Shown one piece after another: positions 14,475-25,958 of a stretch of 64,000 nt of DNA. The position numbers and the translations under genes are program-made. Each line of letters begins with the position of its first letter. Positions within the stretch are counted from its first letter, which is position 1. The notes beneath the pieces were generated by a model that searched no databases, was not told the DNA's origin, and saw only the letters and a list, made by a program, of their open reading frames with translations. The DNA is taken from positions 1,984,001 through 2,048,000 of the forward strand of contig JACCLO010000009.1 of the NCBI GenBank assembly GCA_029448655.1. Direction: 5' to 3'. The stretch comes from Wolfiporia cocos (taxonomy: Eukaryota > Basidiomycota > Agaricomycetes > Polyporales > Phaeolaceae).

Positions 14475-15650
14475 GATACCGCTGAACGAACCGTAGAGCA
14501 CTGTGAAGAGAGAAGCGCTTGTGGTTTGTGGTTTGTTACGAATGCAGCCAGCCTTGAAAGCAGTGCATGTCTCGCTTTAAAAGCACTCGTGCATGGCCAT
14601 GAGTGGCACCTTCATAGTGACGTAGACAGGTGAGCAGACGCTATTATGCTTTTGCTCCACCTGAATAGCGCTAGGGACGATAGCTATGTCTAGCGCTACC
14701 GTAATGAGCCAGATTGTCTCTTCTAGCGGCGGATCCCATTCCACTCTGTTGGAGATTCCTTCGTTTAGATGTTTCAGCGACGGTCATGGCAGCTCACTAT
14801 CATGAAGATGCAGTGTAGAGGCATTCCGTTGCGGATGCAAAAGCTCCATTACCTGGAGAAGAGCCTGTTCAAAGTCTTCAGAGGACAGCTTCTTGTGTGA
14901 AAACATAGACATACAGTAACACCTGGGCACGCCATACCGGGGTCAGTGCGGCTGTATGACGTCAAGAAGCAGCTTCGGATGTTTGTGTGAGACGCCCTGA
15001 GAGTGGTGAAAGCAGGCCTCCGATGATTATGCGAGGGTAACAACATAACCCCGTTGTTGGCGGAATAGCCGGAGGCGCGCGGTGAAGCGAGCTGCGCCGC
15101 CTGCCCTGAGGTTAGCAACGGTATAAAAGGGGTAGTACTAGTGTAGCGTACCTTTGCTCGTTTGTACCTTGGTAGTCAGTAATTGACGTGGCTGGCCGGA
15201 CTTTGGCCGCCGTTTGTCAACACCCGTGGCGCAAAACAAATGACTAGAAGGCACTCAAAGGTATCGCAGATACACTTTTCGCATGGAATTGCCGAGTGAA
15301 TTGCCTTACGAGAAGTGCGATGGGATGGAACCAGGCACGCTAGCCTCGCGCAGAGCGTTGCACATATCTACAGTCGTCGTGAACAGTAAACTGCGACATT
15401 TCATTTCATAGGCCGACGGCAATCATACCCACGTAGAGCGAAGTAGGCCTGTTATGGGAACGAAGGCCGGGCGTGGGCGAACCTCTTGCCACGATGTCAC
15501 ATGAGAATCCCCGGACGGCCATATACATTGTTCATTTCCTGTGTGCATATAACCTGGGGCCTTATACAAGATGTAGAATTACAAACAATCCTGAAATGCA
15601 TCATCAGCCATCATATCGGGGTCGATATATTAGGGCGTCTCGCATACCCT
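14475..15650. other. Intergenic stretch between SDR copy A and nuclease gene
   Basis: The part next to 14475 should hold the promoter of SDR copy A. A minus frame at 14849-15118 (about 90 residues) is open but has no motif. A TATAAAAGG-like string lies at 15122. No mobile element was identified. Confidence 0.35.
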
Positions 15651-17287
15651 TCAGTACATAGTGCTGTTGCCCTCCATACCCGCCAGTATGTCCTCAACGC
15701 CATCGCCAGCAACAAGTGCATTCAGTATGCCCGCGAGCCGTATACCAGCCATAGCAAGCAGCCGCTCCACGAGCCACCGCTTGCGTATCCTGCCTGCATA
15801 CCGGGGAGTGTCGAGCTCCAACAAATCCGGATGTGGCCGCGGTGTGCCTGATGAATTCGCGTGCATATCATCGTGTTCTGCGGCGGTATTCAAGTGATGT
15901 TCGTCGTAAGCTTCATCTGAGCAGGAGCAACCGTGCTCCTCTGCAAGCTCAGACAAAAGCGCGGAGGGATGCTCGTCGAGCTCCGGGGGCCAGACGGGGA
16001 ACGCGCAGTTCAGTTCGTGTATCTCGCGCGCCCACGCGTATGGGCAGAGCCCATCGCTGTCCCACCGCTCCTCGTCACCTGTGGTGTGCCACCACCGTTC
16101 AAGCACTTGCCCCAGCGACGGCATGGTACCAGCGTTGTCTCCGTAACCAAGTCCAAGCCAACCTCGAATGAAACGCAACATCGAGACGGTGACGTCCCAT
16201 ACGGCAGATCGCTTTGCTCTTCTCGCCGCAGCGCGCTCCTCTTCCGTCGGGCATGACAGCCAACGATCGTCCTCGAAGCGGCCGGCGCCCTCGCTTGGTC
16301 CGACACCTGCGCCGAACCCCTCGTGCATGATGCGACGAACGTATGGGTCGTATATTGCGCCGCGGAGATGCACTTCGACTCCCGCCGCATCCTCTAGTGG
16401 GAGTGTATAGTTCGAAGGGACGATGCGCAGCGCCTGAGCGATCAGGAGACTATCCCATACCGTATGGAGATCTGTGGGAGCGCATATAGTCAACAAAACC
16501 GCATGATATGAGGAGGAAAACCCGCAAGACAAAAAGCAGCGAATATATCAGTGGGATGCAAATGGCTGAGAGCATCTACAAAGACGCAAATTGATTCTCG
16601 CGAGTAAATGAAAACTCGGTCCTTCATGGGAGCCTTCCATGCGTATTCGAATGTCATTGAGAAGAGCTTGCGATCATTATGATTTACAAAAGCCTGATAC
16701 GCACTTGTCACACGGCCATCAAAGGTCACCCTGGCGCCATTTCCGCCTCGTTCTTTCCCGGTCAAATGCAAGGGCATATGCATATCGCCTACGAAGTGAA
16801 CAAGGAACTTGAGTGCTTCGGCGGCCTCCTCTGCATCTGAGCCGAGTGCCCCCAAAAGCCCGCGGGTCTTGTTCGTGACCGCTGCAAGAACATTATTATC
16901 ACGCCGTCCCGCCCAGCCACGCGACCCGGGAAAGACACATGAGGAGCTGGGTGAGTCGTCCAACGCGCCAACATAGTGCAACGGTGCAGTATTCCCATAT
17001 CCGGGTGTACGGCGCACCTTGTCGGCCCAGGCTGCTATAGGTGCGAGGTGACACGGTGGACGGGAAGCAGAGAAATGTGCAGAATCATTAGGGTCTTGTG
17101 ATGAGGGATTTGACGGTGGATCTAGAATATCGCACAGCACGGGCAGAACATCCGGCTCCAGGTGAATCTGAGCGATGGTCGCAATAATCTCATGTCCTGC
17201 AGCACCCCATGCATATGCGCTCGGTAAGTATGCGAGCCCAAGGCATGCAACAGCAACGCAGGGATATAACGAAGAAGCAATAAGCAT
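15651..17287 (-). CDS. S1/P1-type zinc-dependent nuclease, secreted
   Basis: Exon 1 is 16705-17287 and exon 2 is 15651-16471, giving 467 residues. A hydrophobic signal peptide (residues 1-26) ends at SAYA, which would leave Trp27 as the mature N-terminus; in S1/P1 nucleases that Trp helps bind zinc. Further zinc-ligand landmarks are WGAAGHEII, IAAWADKVR, LHYVGALDD, HFVGDMHMPLHL and, after the 232-nt intron, NLHTVWDS. The family cleaves single-stranded DNA and RNA and removes 3' phosphates outside the cell. The intron join (ACA A|AT CTC) restores exactly the RVTNLHTVWDS motif. The protein is much longer than the usual roughly 290 residues: it has an inserted charged region around EEERAAARRAKRSAVWD and a C-terminal tail of about 100 residues. 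Confidence 0.87.
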
Positions 17288-17939
17288 GTATGCAGGAGGC
17301 TCGCAAGTATAATTCTGTAACCGGCAAAGGGAGTGAGTGCTGTGAGAGAGGAGACGATCCTAGTTTAAGTGTCCTCTCTCTAGTTAAGTGTCCTCTAGAT
17401 CTGCTGGAGGCTGCGACAGTGACAATTTGAGCTTAGTGGATCAATCATGTATAAAATAGACGCCTGACGAGCCGACTCTGAATTTGGTTCGCAATTCTGA
17501 CTTACGCTTCAGTGATGTATACACCGCACCTGAGACGATGTAAGCGACCGGGCGGAGTCACGATCTCCACCAGCAGTAGTAGTACTACAACTTGAAGCAA
17601 AGGCATTATCATAGTTCTCAGGGGCGATTGCTAGTAGCATTTCAACTGAATCCAGCCGCGACATGACCAGAATCGTGCTGGAGACGGCTACGCGAAATAT
17701 TCCCTGCTATATACTATATGATACCGAAAGCTGCACCGTGCACGTCGAACCCGCCCTCTTGCACGCCGTAAACCCAAATAACGTACCTTCCAAGCGGGTT
17801 ATCGTAAATGGCACCGAGCCGGCTCGTCCCCCTCCCTTAAAAGACGCGCACACGCCGAACGTTAGCGGCCATCGAGCTTCTCAGTGGCAGTTGAGGGCAA
17901 ATGTGGCTTGATGCTCTGTGCAAAATGTAAACAGCAATT
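17288..17939. other. Upstream region of nuclease gene
   Basis: Probably holds the nuclease promoter. A short direct repeat (GTGTCCTCTC / GTGTCCTCTA) lies at 17370-17397. A plus frame at 17663-17911 is open without recognisable motifs. Confidence 0.3.
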
Positions 17940-19846
17940 AGCCTTCCTGGATACTCTAGCATATATTGGACAGGGGAATCGTTAGTTTCCTGATAATTTG
18001 AGGGAGCCTCAGGTAAAGGTTCGTCGTCTTGGATGGAACTCCAGCCAGCGCTTGAGGCGTGCATATCCATGTCAAGGCACATTTGAAGAGAGACAGAGTA
18101 GGACATACCTTAATCGAGTTGTCGAAGAAAGTCCATCGGTAGCAGAACATTCGACGCTGTGGCCTGATTGCGGGAATGGTTCGGACACCGCTACAGTCGC
18201 AAGTGGCGTTTTATACCATCTATCTCCTGGAACTACGCAAGGTGAATCTATTGTGGATCTCAAGATTGGTGAACGGTGTCTCATGTATCTAGATTACCAA
18301 ACGAAGTGGCTTTTGAGATTATTATCGTCAATGCTAAAGCGCTAATGATCAGCGCTGCAGCACCGATCATTAACGGACCATTGCACGGTGAACATAATTA
18401 AACTAAAACTCTAGATTGAAAGAACGCCACCTCCAGCCAGGCAGAGTTCAGCCTTGGGATGTCGATGTAAATTGGTTTGTCGTTGAATCAGAAAGAATGT
18501 CAGGCTAACAATGAATGTACTGCAGCCACCGGGGCGTTAGATAACTTCTTGACGTTACGTTGCCTTGCTGAAACAAAGCTTTGGGTTTTCCCCGAAGCAG
18601 CGATGATGGCACGATTTTCCACCAGCCAATACTACCAGAGGACCTATACCTATTGTGTGCCATATTGTTCAAAATGTGTCATAGTCGTACCCAGCCATTA
18701 GTACAGTGACCTGCAATAGAAAGGTTATCCAATGGCCATATCCTACCCCGAGAAGGCGATAATCGCTTACAAGACTACGTAGATACCGCGGGTACTGGGA
18801 CTATTCGCGGTACCAATGTGTCTGAGTAATGAGATTCCATACAGCCTACTTCCAGTCCCTGTTACCTCATCAATATGGGACTCAAAGTGTGGATAGCCGT
18901 ACAATAGGGCATAGAGCATTCTGACCAATGTGTCTCCAAGTAAGCTGCTCGAATCTGCACTGCACGCAGAGGTGTGTGCATTTCTGAAAATTTTGAAGAA
19001 AACGGCTGACAATACATCGACGCACTAGGAGTAATGACGTCTTCAAAACAGAAGTATAATGACATCCATCAACTCTCGGGGTGGCACGGCACCCGGCAAT
19101 GGCTGCGCAAGCTCTGGAAAGGATGAATGTCTCTGCAGCCGTGTTCGATGTTCGTACGCAGTTGCAAATGACGAGGCGCTTCCTTTCTGTGATGTACAGT
19201 GTAAACGTGAGAGGCCGATGCGTGAATCTGTCAGTTCAGTCAGCATGTAAGAATGGGCACCGTCAAGGTGTACGGTAGTAAGGCGATCATGGGAAAGAAA
19301 CGAGGAGCTTACTTCAGTTTTCACGATCTGGAACTGACATGAGATTTAGCTCGGGTACCCGCTTACATATACCAATCACGATATCAGAGCTGTGATGGGA
19401 TGACAACATCTCTCCACTTGGCATTTAGAACGGCGGAATTGGCCAACGCCACAGTCTTCCAGCTCGACAGGACGAGAGCCATTCGTACCTGCCACGTACA
19501 CCACCAACAGAACTGTTTCCAGCTTGACGAGATTGATCCGTTTTCATCGGTCGAAATGAATGCATGTAAATAAAATGTAAGTGCGGCCACTTGCATCGTT
19601 CGCCAGTCGCTTGTGTGATGAGCGTTGCTACGAATTGTCTGCGAGTTGAACGGCAATCGGTCTCAAACAGAATAATGCGGGAGCGCACAAATATGATACA
19701 TTGAGTGTACAACGTTGCAGGATGAGACAACATGGTCTCTGAGAACCAGCTCGCAATACGAGCAGAATGAAGGAATACATCGTGTAGACAACAGAGCACG
19801 CACCCTCTCCACTAGCCAATCACTGAATCCAGCCAGAGCAACCGAC
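17940..19846 (-). repeat. Segmental duplication, copy 2 (next to intact CSN5)
   Basis: This is the better-connected partner of 8700-12170: the same order of diverged blocks runs into the intact CSN5 gene downstream of 19847. The minus-strand frames suggest exons of an unidentified gene (a splice donor after LPMDFLRQLD near 18117; GPLVVLAGGKS near 18640), but stops interrupt them and no family could be assigned. The duplicated unit lies next to the 3' end of CSN5 in both places. Confidence 0.6.
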
Positions 19847-21267
19847 TCAGCCTACCGACATCGTGGTGTCCATAGCGTCCCCAAGCTCCGTGCGCGCAAC
19901 GTCCTGCGGGCGCATGGAGAAGATTACATCCTTCAGTACTTGTGCGATCAGGCCATGCTGGGCTTCCATAGCAATCTTGTCACTGTGTAGCGCGGCATAT
20001 CAAGCAAGTATTCTAAGACGATTAGTAATGGAACACAAACCTGTCCTTGACGCCCTTGAGGAGCTGGTTCTGATCCTCTCTCTTCTTCTCTTCTTTCTGT
20101 TTATAGTATATGATCAGTCGCTCGGCTGTACTCCAGAGGAATCCCTGCATACCTTCGCGGCTTTGTCGTCTTTCAGAGCCGGTGGTGGCGCTTTCGTACT
20201 CGGTACGGATGATTGTGCCTTCGTGAGTTTCTGAGCTAGATCGGCTAGCTGTGATGCGGCATATGCTCGGTTCTGCGCATTTGATTCCTCTCAATAACCA
20301 TGTGTCACTGTGATCAATAATGGACATACCGAGATGAGCGCGCTTTGGCTAAGTGTGTTTACCCAGTATTTATTCCACAATAGACCCAGCAGCTCTGCAT
20401 CTAAGCTACTCTTGAATACCTGCACCTCGAGGGGATAATATTGGTTTGCATGAACACCGAAGTCCTCGATCTTGTTCAGCGGGATGGACTGGTACTCAGA
20501 CGAGCCCGCGTCCTGGGGGGTGTATGTCTCGGGATACGTGCGGAACGCGCCGATGTCGACCTTTCCTGCGGAGATGGTGCGGTTCGGGTCGATCACCACC
20601 GCGACGAACGGGTCCTGGAACTTCTGATTGGTCATCTGCGTGTTCACGTCGATACCGGATAGCCAGCAGCCGTAGCCTGGGTGCGAGTGATACCAGCCGA
20701 CGGCATGCTCCACTCGTCCTACCTATAGCGGTACGTTTTAGGGAATCTATGGTAAAGGCTTGAATCCTGTGCAAGAGACGCCACGCACCCGCTCACTGCC
20801 CTGAATGTACTGGACCATGTATTCATTCGCCTCGTTCGCGGCATTGACACGCGTCTCTGTACCTTGGACAGGAAGCGCAAACGAGTCGATGATAACCAAT
20901 GCGTTGTCCATCACCTTCCCCTGCATCAAGCCCATGATCTCGTGCGGCACGCCCGATCGCGCGTGGATCACCTGCAGTCCGGTTAACTCAGTTCGCCAAC
21001 GCAGCCCCGGCAGGACGCACCATCTTGATAAGTGCAACGGCGGATATCTTGCATACTTTGAAGTAGTGAGGGCTACAGCACGCACGTCGTGAGCACTGGT
21101 CGAATCACTACAACTCGTACTCGTACTCACTCGCGAGTCCAGGGCTGTTCGCGGTTGATTCTGAGATTCGTCTCCGCATCAAAGCGGTATATCTCGTCCT
21201 GCGGCGAGATATCGACTATATCGTTCGTGAGGGAGAATGTCTTGAAAGCCGTCTGCGACGAGGACAT
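19847..21267 (-). CDS. CSN5: COP9 signalosome subunit 5 (deneddylase)
   Basis: Seven exons on the minus strand (21131-21267, 21021-21072, 20789-20971, 20330-20722, 20153-20272, 20041-20096, 19847-19982) give 358 residues. The JAMM zinc site is complete: Glu74 ([10 protein letters not shown]), then [14 protein letters not shown] with His136, His138 and Asp149. As the catalytic CSN subunit it removes Nedd8 from cullins and so controls SCF-type ubiquitin ligases, which fits loosely with the F-box genes nearby. Segments such as [11 protein letters not shown] and [20 protein letters not shown] are hallmark. The C-terminal exons carry a linker rich in Lys/Ala/Pro and end in TTMSVG. The ATG lies only 163 bp from that of the divergent gene at 21431. 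A dead half-copy lies at 11525-12170. Confidence 0.95.
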
Positions 21268-21430
21268 GGTGGTGCGCAGCGAGCCTCGACGCTGTGCAGT
21301 GGCTATAGTTGGGCCATTAATCCTTGCACGTCACGTGACAACCCTCCTTTCTCTCGTACCACCACCATCGCCTTAAGCGCTCACGTACCGTCCACCTAAA
21401 CAACACCCCCTACGCATCGTCCACCTCACC
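21268..21430. promoter_or_regulatory. Bidirectional promoter with CACGTG motif
   Basis: These 163 bp separate two divergent start codons (CSN5 and the proline-rich gene). They contain CTTGCACGTCACGTGACA at 21323-21340, with a CACGTG E-box core of the kind bound by fungal bHLH factors. The identical 18-mer recurs at 22833-22850, upstream of the next gene. Confidence 0.5.
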
Positions 21431-22561
21431 ATGAACACCCAACGCACCGTCCCGAGTACACAGAGGGTCCCTACCGACATCACCCCCGCTACCTTTGCCT
21501 TTGATCTTCTTTTCAACGCCGCCCAAAGCATTCACCGGGCGCATGAAACCACCCCATCAACATATGCTCTTCCTCTCTGGAAGACACACGTATCCTACCT
21601 TCTCACCGCTATCACCCATGGTGCCAACGAATTGGCCCACACCGAACTCCCCTCCCTGCTCACTTTGCAGCAGGATGTCAACAACCTTGCGCTACACCTC
21701 ACCTCACTCCTAGCGCCTACGTTCCACAACCCTTTACCAACCCCCCCCACACCCTCCACCCCTAAGCCACGCACCACTCCCTCCACGCCTCACCACAAAC
21801 ATGTTTCCAACCGCTCTCTCCGGCCCACCCCGAAGAAGCTCGAACCGCGTCTACACTGGGTTCCGAATCGTCCCGAGACGCCACCTTGCACCCCGTCCCC
21901 ACAACCCACACCTCCTCGTACCCCATCACCCACTCCCAGTCATACCTCCATCGCCTCAGTCGACACTGTCAACTTCCTGCTCGAACCACCCCTATACGAC
22001 CATCCTATTGGCCCCCTTGAGAAACCCCTATATGACCAACCTGCCGGTCCTATGGAGGGACCTATCTACGACCGCCCTGCTGGTCCTATGGAAGGACCAA
22101 TCTATTCCCACCCCGCCGGCCCCGAACCGTGGGGCGACGTACTATACGCACCTCCTCATATCTTCGTCCCCTCCCATTCTCTCACACTCCAAATCAACAA
22201 CGTCCTTAGACGTCCATCCCAGAACTCCGAGCCTTACGACTCTCACCTTCTCAGCATGGAATGGTACGAGGTAATCCGGAACACCATGTTCTGGTACCGT
22301 CTTCACCGTGCCAACGTCCAACATGCCGAACCGATTCAATTTTCCAACTTCAACTGGATCAACAACAACTCCACGAAGCTTCGATCCTCCATTTACGTAT
22401 CCTTCCCCGACGACGACACGCACGTCATCCTCGAACACATCGAAGAATCTCTTGCTGGCGTTCAACGCATCGCCCGCAAACGCGACATATTCAACCCTCA
22501 GATCTCTTGGGAGATCGTCAACTCCACACCCATTTCTGCAGCGAGTTCTTCTGCATCGTAG
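21431..22561 (+). CDS. Proline-rich protein of unknown function, with 12-residue repeats
   Basis: A single-exon frame of 376 residues. I do not recognise the family. Residues 1-100 look globular and helical (FDLLFNAAQSIHRAHE, LQQDVNNLALHLTSLL). Residues 100-180 are a Pro/Thr/Ser-rich linker. Four tandem 12-residue repeats of the type PxYDxPAGPMEG follow, and a C-terminal part of about 130 residues looks folded again (MEWYEVIRNTMFWYRLHRAN). The coding strand is extremely pyrimidine-rich and poor in G, unlike its neighbours. It could be a lineage-specific gene or a domesticated gag-like ORF. It diverges from CSN5 through a 163-bp promoter. Confidence 0.65.
   Translation: MNTQRTVPSTQRVPTDITPATFAFDLLFNAAQSIHRAHETTPSTYALPLWKTHVSYLLTAITHGANELAHTELPSLLTLQQDVNNLALHLTSLLAPTFHNPLPTPPTPSTPKPRTTPSTPHHKHVSNRSLRPTPKKLEPRLHWVPNRPETPPCTPSPQPTPPRTPSPTPSHTSIASVDTVNFLLEPPLYDHPIGPLEKPLYDQPAGPMEGPIYDRPAGPMEGPIYSHPAGPEPWGDVLYAPPHIFVPSHSLTLQINNVLRRPSQNSEPYDSHLLSMEWYEVIRNTMFWYRLHRANVQHAEPIQFSNFNWINNNSTKLRSSIYVSFPDDDTHVILEHIEESLAGVQRIARKRDIFNPQISWEIVNSTPISAASSSAS
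21989..22132 (+). repeat. Four 36-bp in-frame tandem repeats
   Basis: Units start at 21989, 22025, 22061 and 22097. Each encodes 12 residues of the form [PL/PI]Y-D/S-x-P-A/I-G-P-x-E. Units 2 and 3 are nearly identical, while units 1 and 4 have diverged, the pattern expected from expansion from the centre. Confidence 0.85.
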
Positions 22562-22815
22562 TTATACTTTTTCTACTCCTTCTCCACCCATTTTCCCAAG
22601 TATTTATTGAACAGCGTCGGCCTAACTCGGGGCCCATATGACGTCAGTTCCACTCCTTCGGAGTACCTACGACCCCTTCCCCTCTCACCACGACTAACCA
22701 ACGTCCCACCGCTAACACCACCCTACTCATATTTACGATACTCTTCACCTTCGACCATGGGCTCTAGCAGCTGCCGCACATGTACATAGGATACTGACTG
22801 CGGGGTATAAATGGT

Positions 22816-22850
22816 TGTCTCTCTCTCTCTCTCTTGCACGTCACGTGACA
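22816..22850. promoter_or_regulatory. CT microsatellite plus repeated CACGTG 18-mer
   Basis: A run of TC dinucleotides (about 22816-22834) leads into CTTGCACGTCACGTGACA at 22833-22850, the same 18-mer as at 21323-21340. A TATAAA sequence lies just upstream at 22806. The position, about 105 bp before the ATG at 22955, is suitable for promoter control of the next gene. Confidence 0.45.
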
Positions 22851-22954
22851 GAATGTAGACATTAGTCGTGGGAAGGCCTGCCGTTTTAAGTATCGAGCGG
22901 TTCGATCGCCGGCGCTCAGGCTCAATCCGTTGGACACGATATGTTTTGTTGTGA

Positions 22955-23973
22955 ATGCGCCTTACAGGACTACTCGCCGACGGGCACGCTCGAGACGTTC
23001 ACACTCTTGTCTTACGAGGCATAATATATGGCTTCGTTCCTCGAAGAACTTTACCTTCATGTCGACACGCCACCACAACCATCGACTTGCCATCTTCCCC
23101 GACTTCCCTCACCCATACACCCTGTAACCTAACCTCCGGAGCGTCTTCCTCACTGACCGCGCCGTTTCCTGATACCAAGCAAACTCAACGTCAGATCCAA
23201 CGCTGGAAAGACAGGGAGCGCGGCGGCCAGAACCTCTCCGCGCGATGGCAGCGGCTCGAGAGGTCACTCCGTGGCAAGGGCGCGTTTGGTGCGCACAGGG
23301 ACGCACTCATTGGTCAGGCGAGCGCTGGTGAAGGCGAGGGAGAGCAGAAGAAGTATGCAGGCGTTGTCATTAGTGGAGGGAAGGCGTATGGGAAGAGGCC
23401 TCGCTTGTTCAAGGGCTTGGTGGTACCGGAGGAGCCTAAAGAGCCAGAGTCGGATGGTATGTGCACTCCGTTGGACCCTTCTACATTGACTTATGCATAT
23501 GTGCCATGTGATTATTGCGCAATGTAGAATGCTGCATGTCTGGATGCGCTATGTGCGTATACGACTTGTACGAGGCAGCAAGGGAAGACTACGCGCGGGC
23601 GGTTGACGCTTTACATTCTGCGCTTGATACGAAAGGAGTACCGGAAGACGAATGGCCTCTAAATATCCGTCGAAAACCCGCTCAGAAGGAGAAGAAGGAA
23701 GTCAAGTCATCGGCGCGGGATGTGACTTTAAGCGCGTTCGAGGAGCTTGAGCGATCTCTGAGAGCCAAGCAACAAGAAGCTGCGGGAGCGGGTCCCGGTT
23801 AGTGCGTGTATACAACGTGCATCCCTTTGAGCATGTTTGCTGACAGTCAAAACACAGATATTAATGGTCCACCAGCCCGCCGTTCACCTGCGAGACCAGT
23901 CAAGACAAGGGCGGCGCCTGTAGTTAGTGAGCTCTGCGAGGGAATAAGATGGATCGTGTTCGGCAATCGTTAG
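22955..23973 (+). CDS. Oxidoreductase-like domain protein, probably mitochondrial
   Basis: Exons 22955-23456, 23528-23797 and 23858-23973 give 295 residues. The second exon opens with the cysteine signature ECCMSGCAMCVYDLYEAA, characteristic of the oxidoreductase-like domain (Pfam Oxidored-like, as in OXLD1 and yeast relatives). The biochemical role of that family is poorly known. The N-terminal 60 residues are rich in Arg, Ser and Thr with few acids, consistent with a mitochondrial targeting sequence. A Lys/Glu-rich middle with a likely coiled stretch (FEELERSLRAKQQEA) follows the domain. Both introns are GT-AG, and the final stop was confirmed in the spliced frame. The first residues are the least certain part. 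Confidence 0.8.
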
Positions 23974-24715
23974 GCGGGACATTGCTTGGAGCATTCGCTT
24001 GACCAGTGCGTCATATGAACCTCCATCAATCTCTAGTGTATACAACGAACAATTCCGGATTCATATGAGGTCGCCCTCGCTGCATCGTCGGAGTAGTTGG
24101 TCTTTTCGAGACTTTTCAGCGCGTCTGTTGCTGAATTGAATCATTCCAATCATGCTTCCGTTCACATGATCAAAGTCCTCGAGGCTATGAGGCCCAGGGT
24201 TCTTCATCTCTCCTTCAATGAACAGTCTGAATGCACACCCGCAGGCCCTCGCTTCATGCTTGGATACCCTGCGCAACGAGCTCACCTCACCTGGATTTTG
24301 TTGTCGAACACTCGCGCTACAATCCTCCTTTATTCACCACCACCACCTGGGGCTACGTTCCTGCCGCTACCCGACGCAATCTCCGCGACGACTCGTGCTC
24401 CTGCATACCAGACACCAGGTGGACGCGTTCAATTTGCTGAGCGTGCTGCGTGTCCCTCCTAATCGTCCCGGCAACACGTTGCTCTGCCCCCGTCATTCTA
24501 GGGCGACCACTGACAGGATTCCATGCACTAGTGACATTCGCATGCGGTTCTCATGGGCGCTCCGGAAGCAATACTCATCATAATCGTCCCCTTGTCCGAT
24601 TCATGGCCGTTGCAATCCTTACCATCTCATATATTAGCTGTGGGCGACGCACAACGACAGCACCACCACTTTCACTGACGTCCACATCGTTCTTTCGTGA
24701 TCGACGACGGAACGA
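23974..24715. other. Intergenic stretch, no gene seen
   Basis: About 740 bp between the oxidoreductase-like gene and SDR copy B. Short frames only. The 3' end should contain the SDR promoter, where the sequence becomes C-rich (24300-24700). Confidence 0.4.
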
Positions 24716-25958
24716 ATGGCAGGCATGGCACACGCAGCTGCGACCGCGTCCCGGCGCATCGCGATCGTCACGGGCGCCGCACAGGGGATTGGCAAGTGCA
24801 TTGCGCTGCGTCTCGCGCGGGACGGGCTCGTACTCGCGGTGAACGATCTAGCTACGAAGAGGGCCACGCTCCAGGACGTCGTCGCGGAGATCCAGGCAGG
24901 GGGCGGGGAGGCGATCGCGGTCCCGGCTGATGTGAGCGTTGAGGGCGATGTGCAGGCAATGACCGCGCATGTCGTTGAGGAGCTAGGCGGGATCGATGTG
25001 GTGCGTGTTATGGGTTCTTAAATTGGGGGCATAGGCAGCAAGCTGAGAACTGATGCAGATGATTGCGAATGCAGCGGTTACAGGACCCATTAAGCCCCTT
25101 GTGGAGGGTGGGATACATTTTCCCTCCGGATTCAAGGCCCCTAATTGCATTTCTAATAGTCACCTCTGCGGAATGGGACGCGACCATGGCGGTTGACCTC
25201 CGTGGCACGATGCTCTCCTACAAGTACGCGGCATTGCAAATGATCAAGCAGGGACGTGGCGGTCGCATCATCGGTCAGCGACTCATCATTTTGATCTGTC
25301 TGCGGCTGACATAACAACCGATGGCTGCTCAGGCGCTTCGTCCATGGTCGGCAAACAAGGTAAGCATCCTTGGCCAAGTGCAAGCCGGTGAACCTAATAT
25401 GGAAGACAGGCGCACAGAATGGATCTGCGTACAGCGCAGCCAAGTTTGCTATACGCGGGCTCACACACAGTGCGGGTTCGTACCCCGCGTTTGGAATGCA
25501 GTCAGTAGGCTGATGAGTTTGTACCCTGCACCAGCTAAGGAACTGGCGCAGCACAAAATCACCGTGAATGCATACGCACCTGGGTTCATCCTGACCGAAT
25601 TAAGTAAGCATAGCTGATATCTCGTGGACCTGACGAGATCCGAATACGAAAATGCTTGCTAGCGATGTTGCCACAAGATGCACTTAACGGTGGACCAGGC
25701 TCAACACTCAAAAAGGTCCGCTAATTCGCATGGGATCCATGTATCCTGGTTATCAATGTTTTCTGCAGATCGCTGGCTGGCCGTCAAGCATGCCTGCAGC
25801 TGAACCAGAAGTTGTAGCCAGCTTAGTATCACATTTGGTCAAGCCTGAGTCGTATTTCATCACAGGTCAGTGCTGTGTTTGCCGCTGAGGAATTGGTACT
25901 GATTCTGCCCATGGCAGGTCAAACAATCACAGTCGATGGCGGCTTCCAGTGTGATTAA
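24716..25958 (+). CDS. Short-chain dehydrogenase copy B, intact
   Basis: Nine exons (24716-25000, 25059-25107, 25160-25273, 25333-25359, 25410-25475, 25535-25603, 25663-25715, 25769-25865, 25918-25958) give 266 residues. Classical SDR landmarks are the NAD(P)-binding TGAAQGIG, MIANAAV (the NNAG-like segment), the active-site YSAAK (Tyr/Lys), VNAYAPGFIL and the C-terminal GQTITVDGG. The best match of the pattern is to acetoin/diacetyl reductase-like and oxoacyl-ACP reductase-like enzymes, which reduce a carbonyl with NAD(P)H; the substrate is unknown. Every intron position matches copies E, F and G. A second in-frame ATG at 24725 is an alternative start and aligns with the starts of the other copies. 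No lesion was found. Confidence 0.92.

Noticed and set aside
17998..18345. A 115-residue plus-strand gene
   Set aside because: In the duplicated copy near 9700-9850 the frame is broken, while splice donors on the minus strand are conserved between copies; the coding strand and family stay unresolved.
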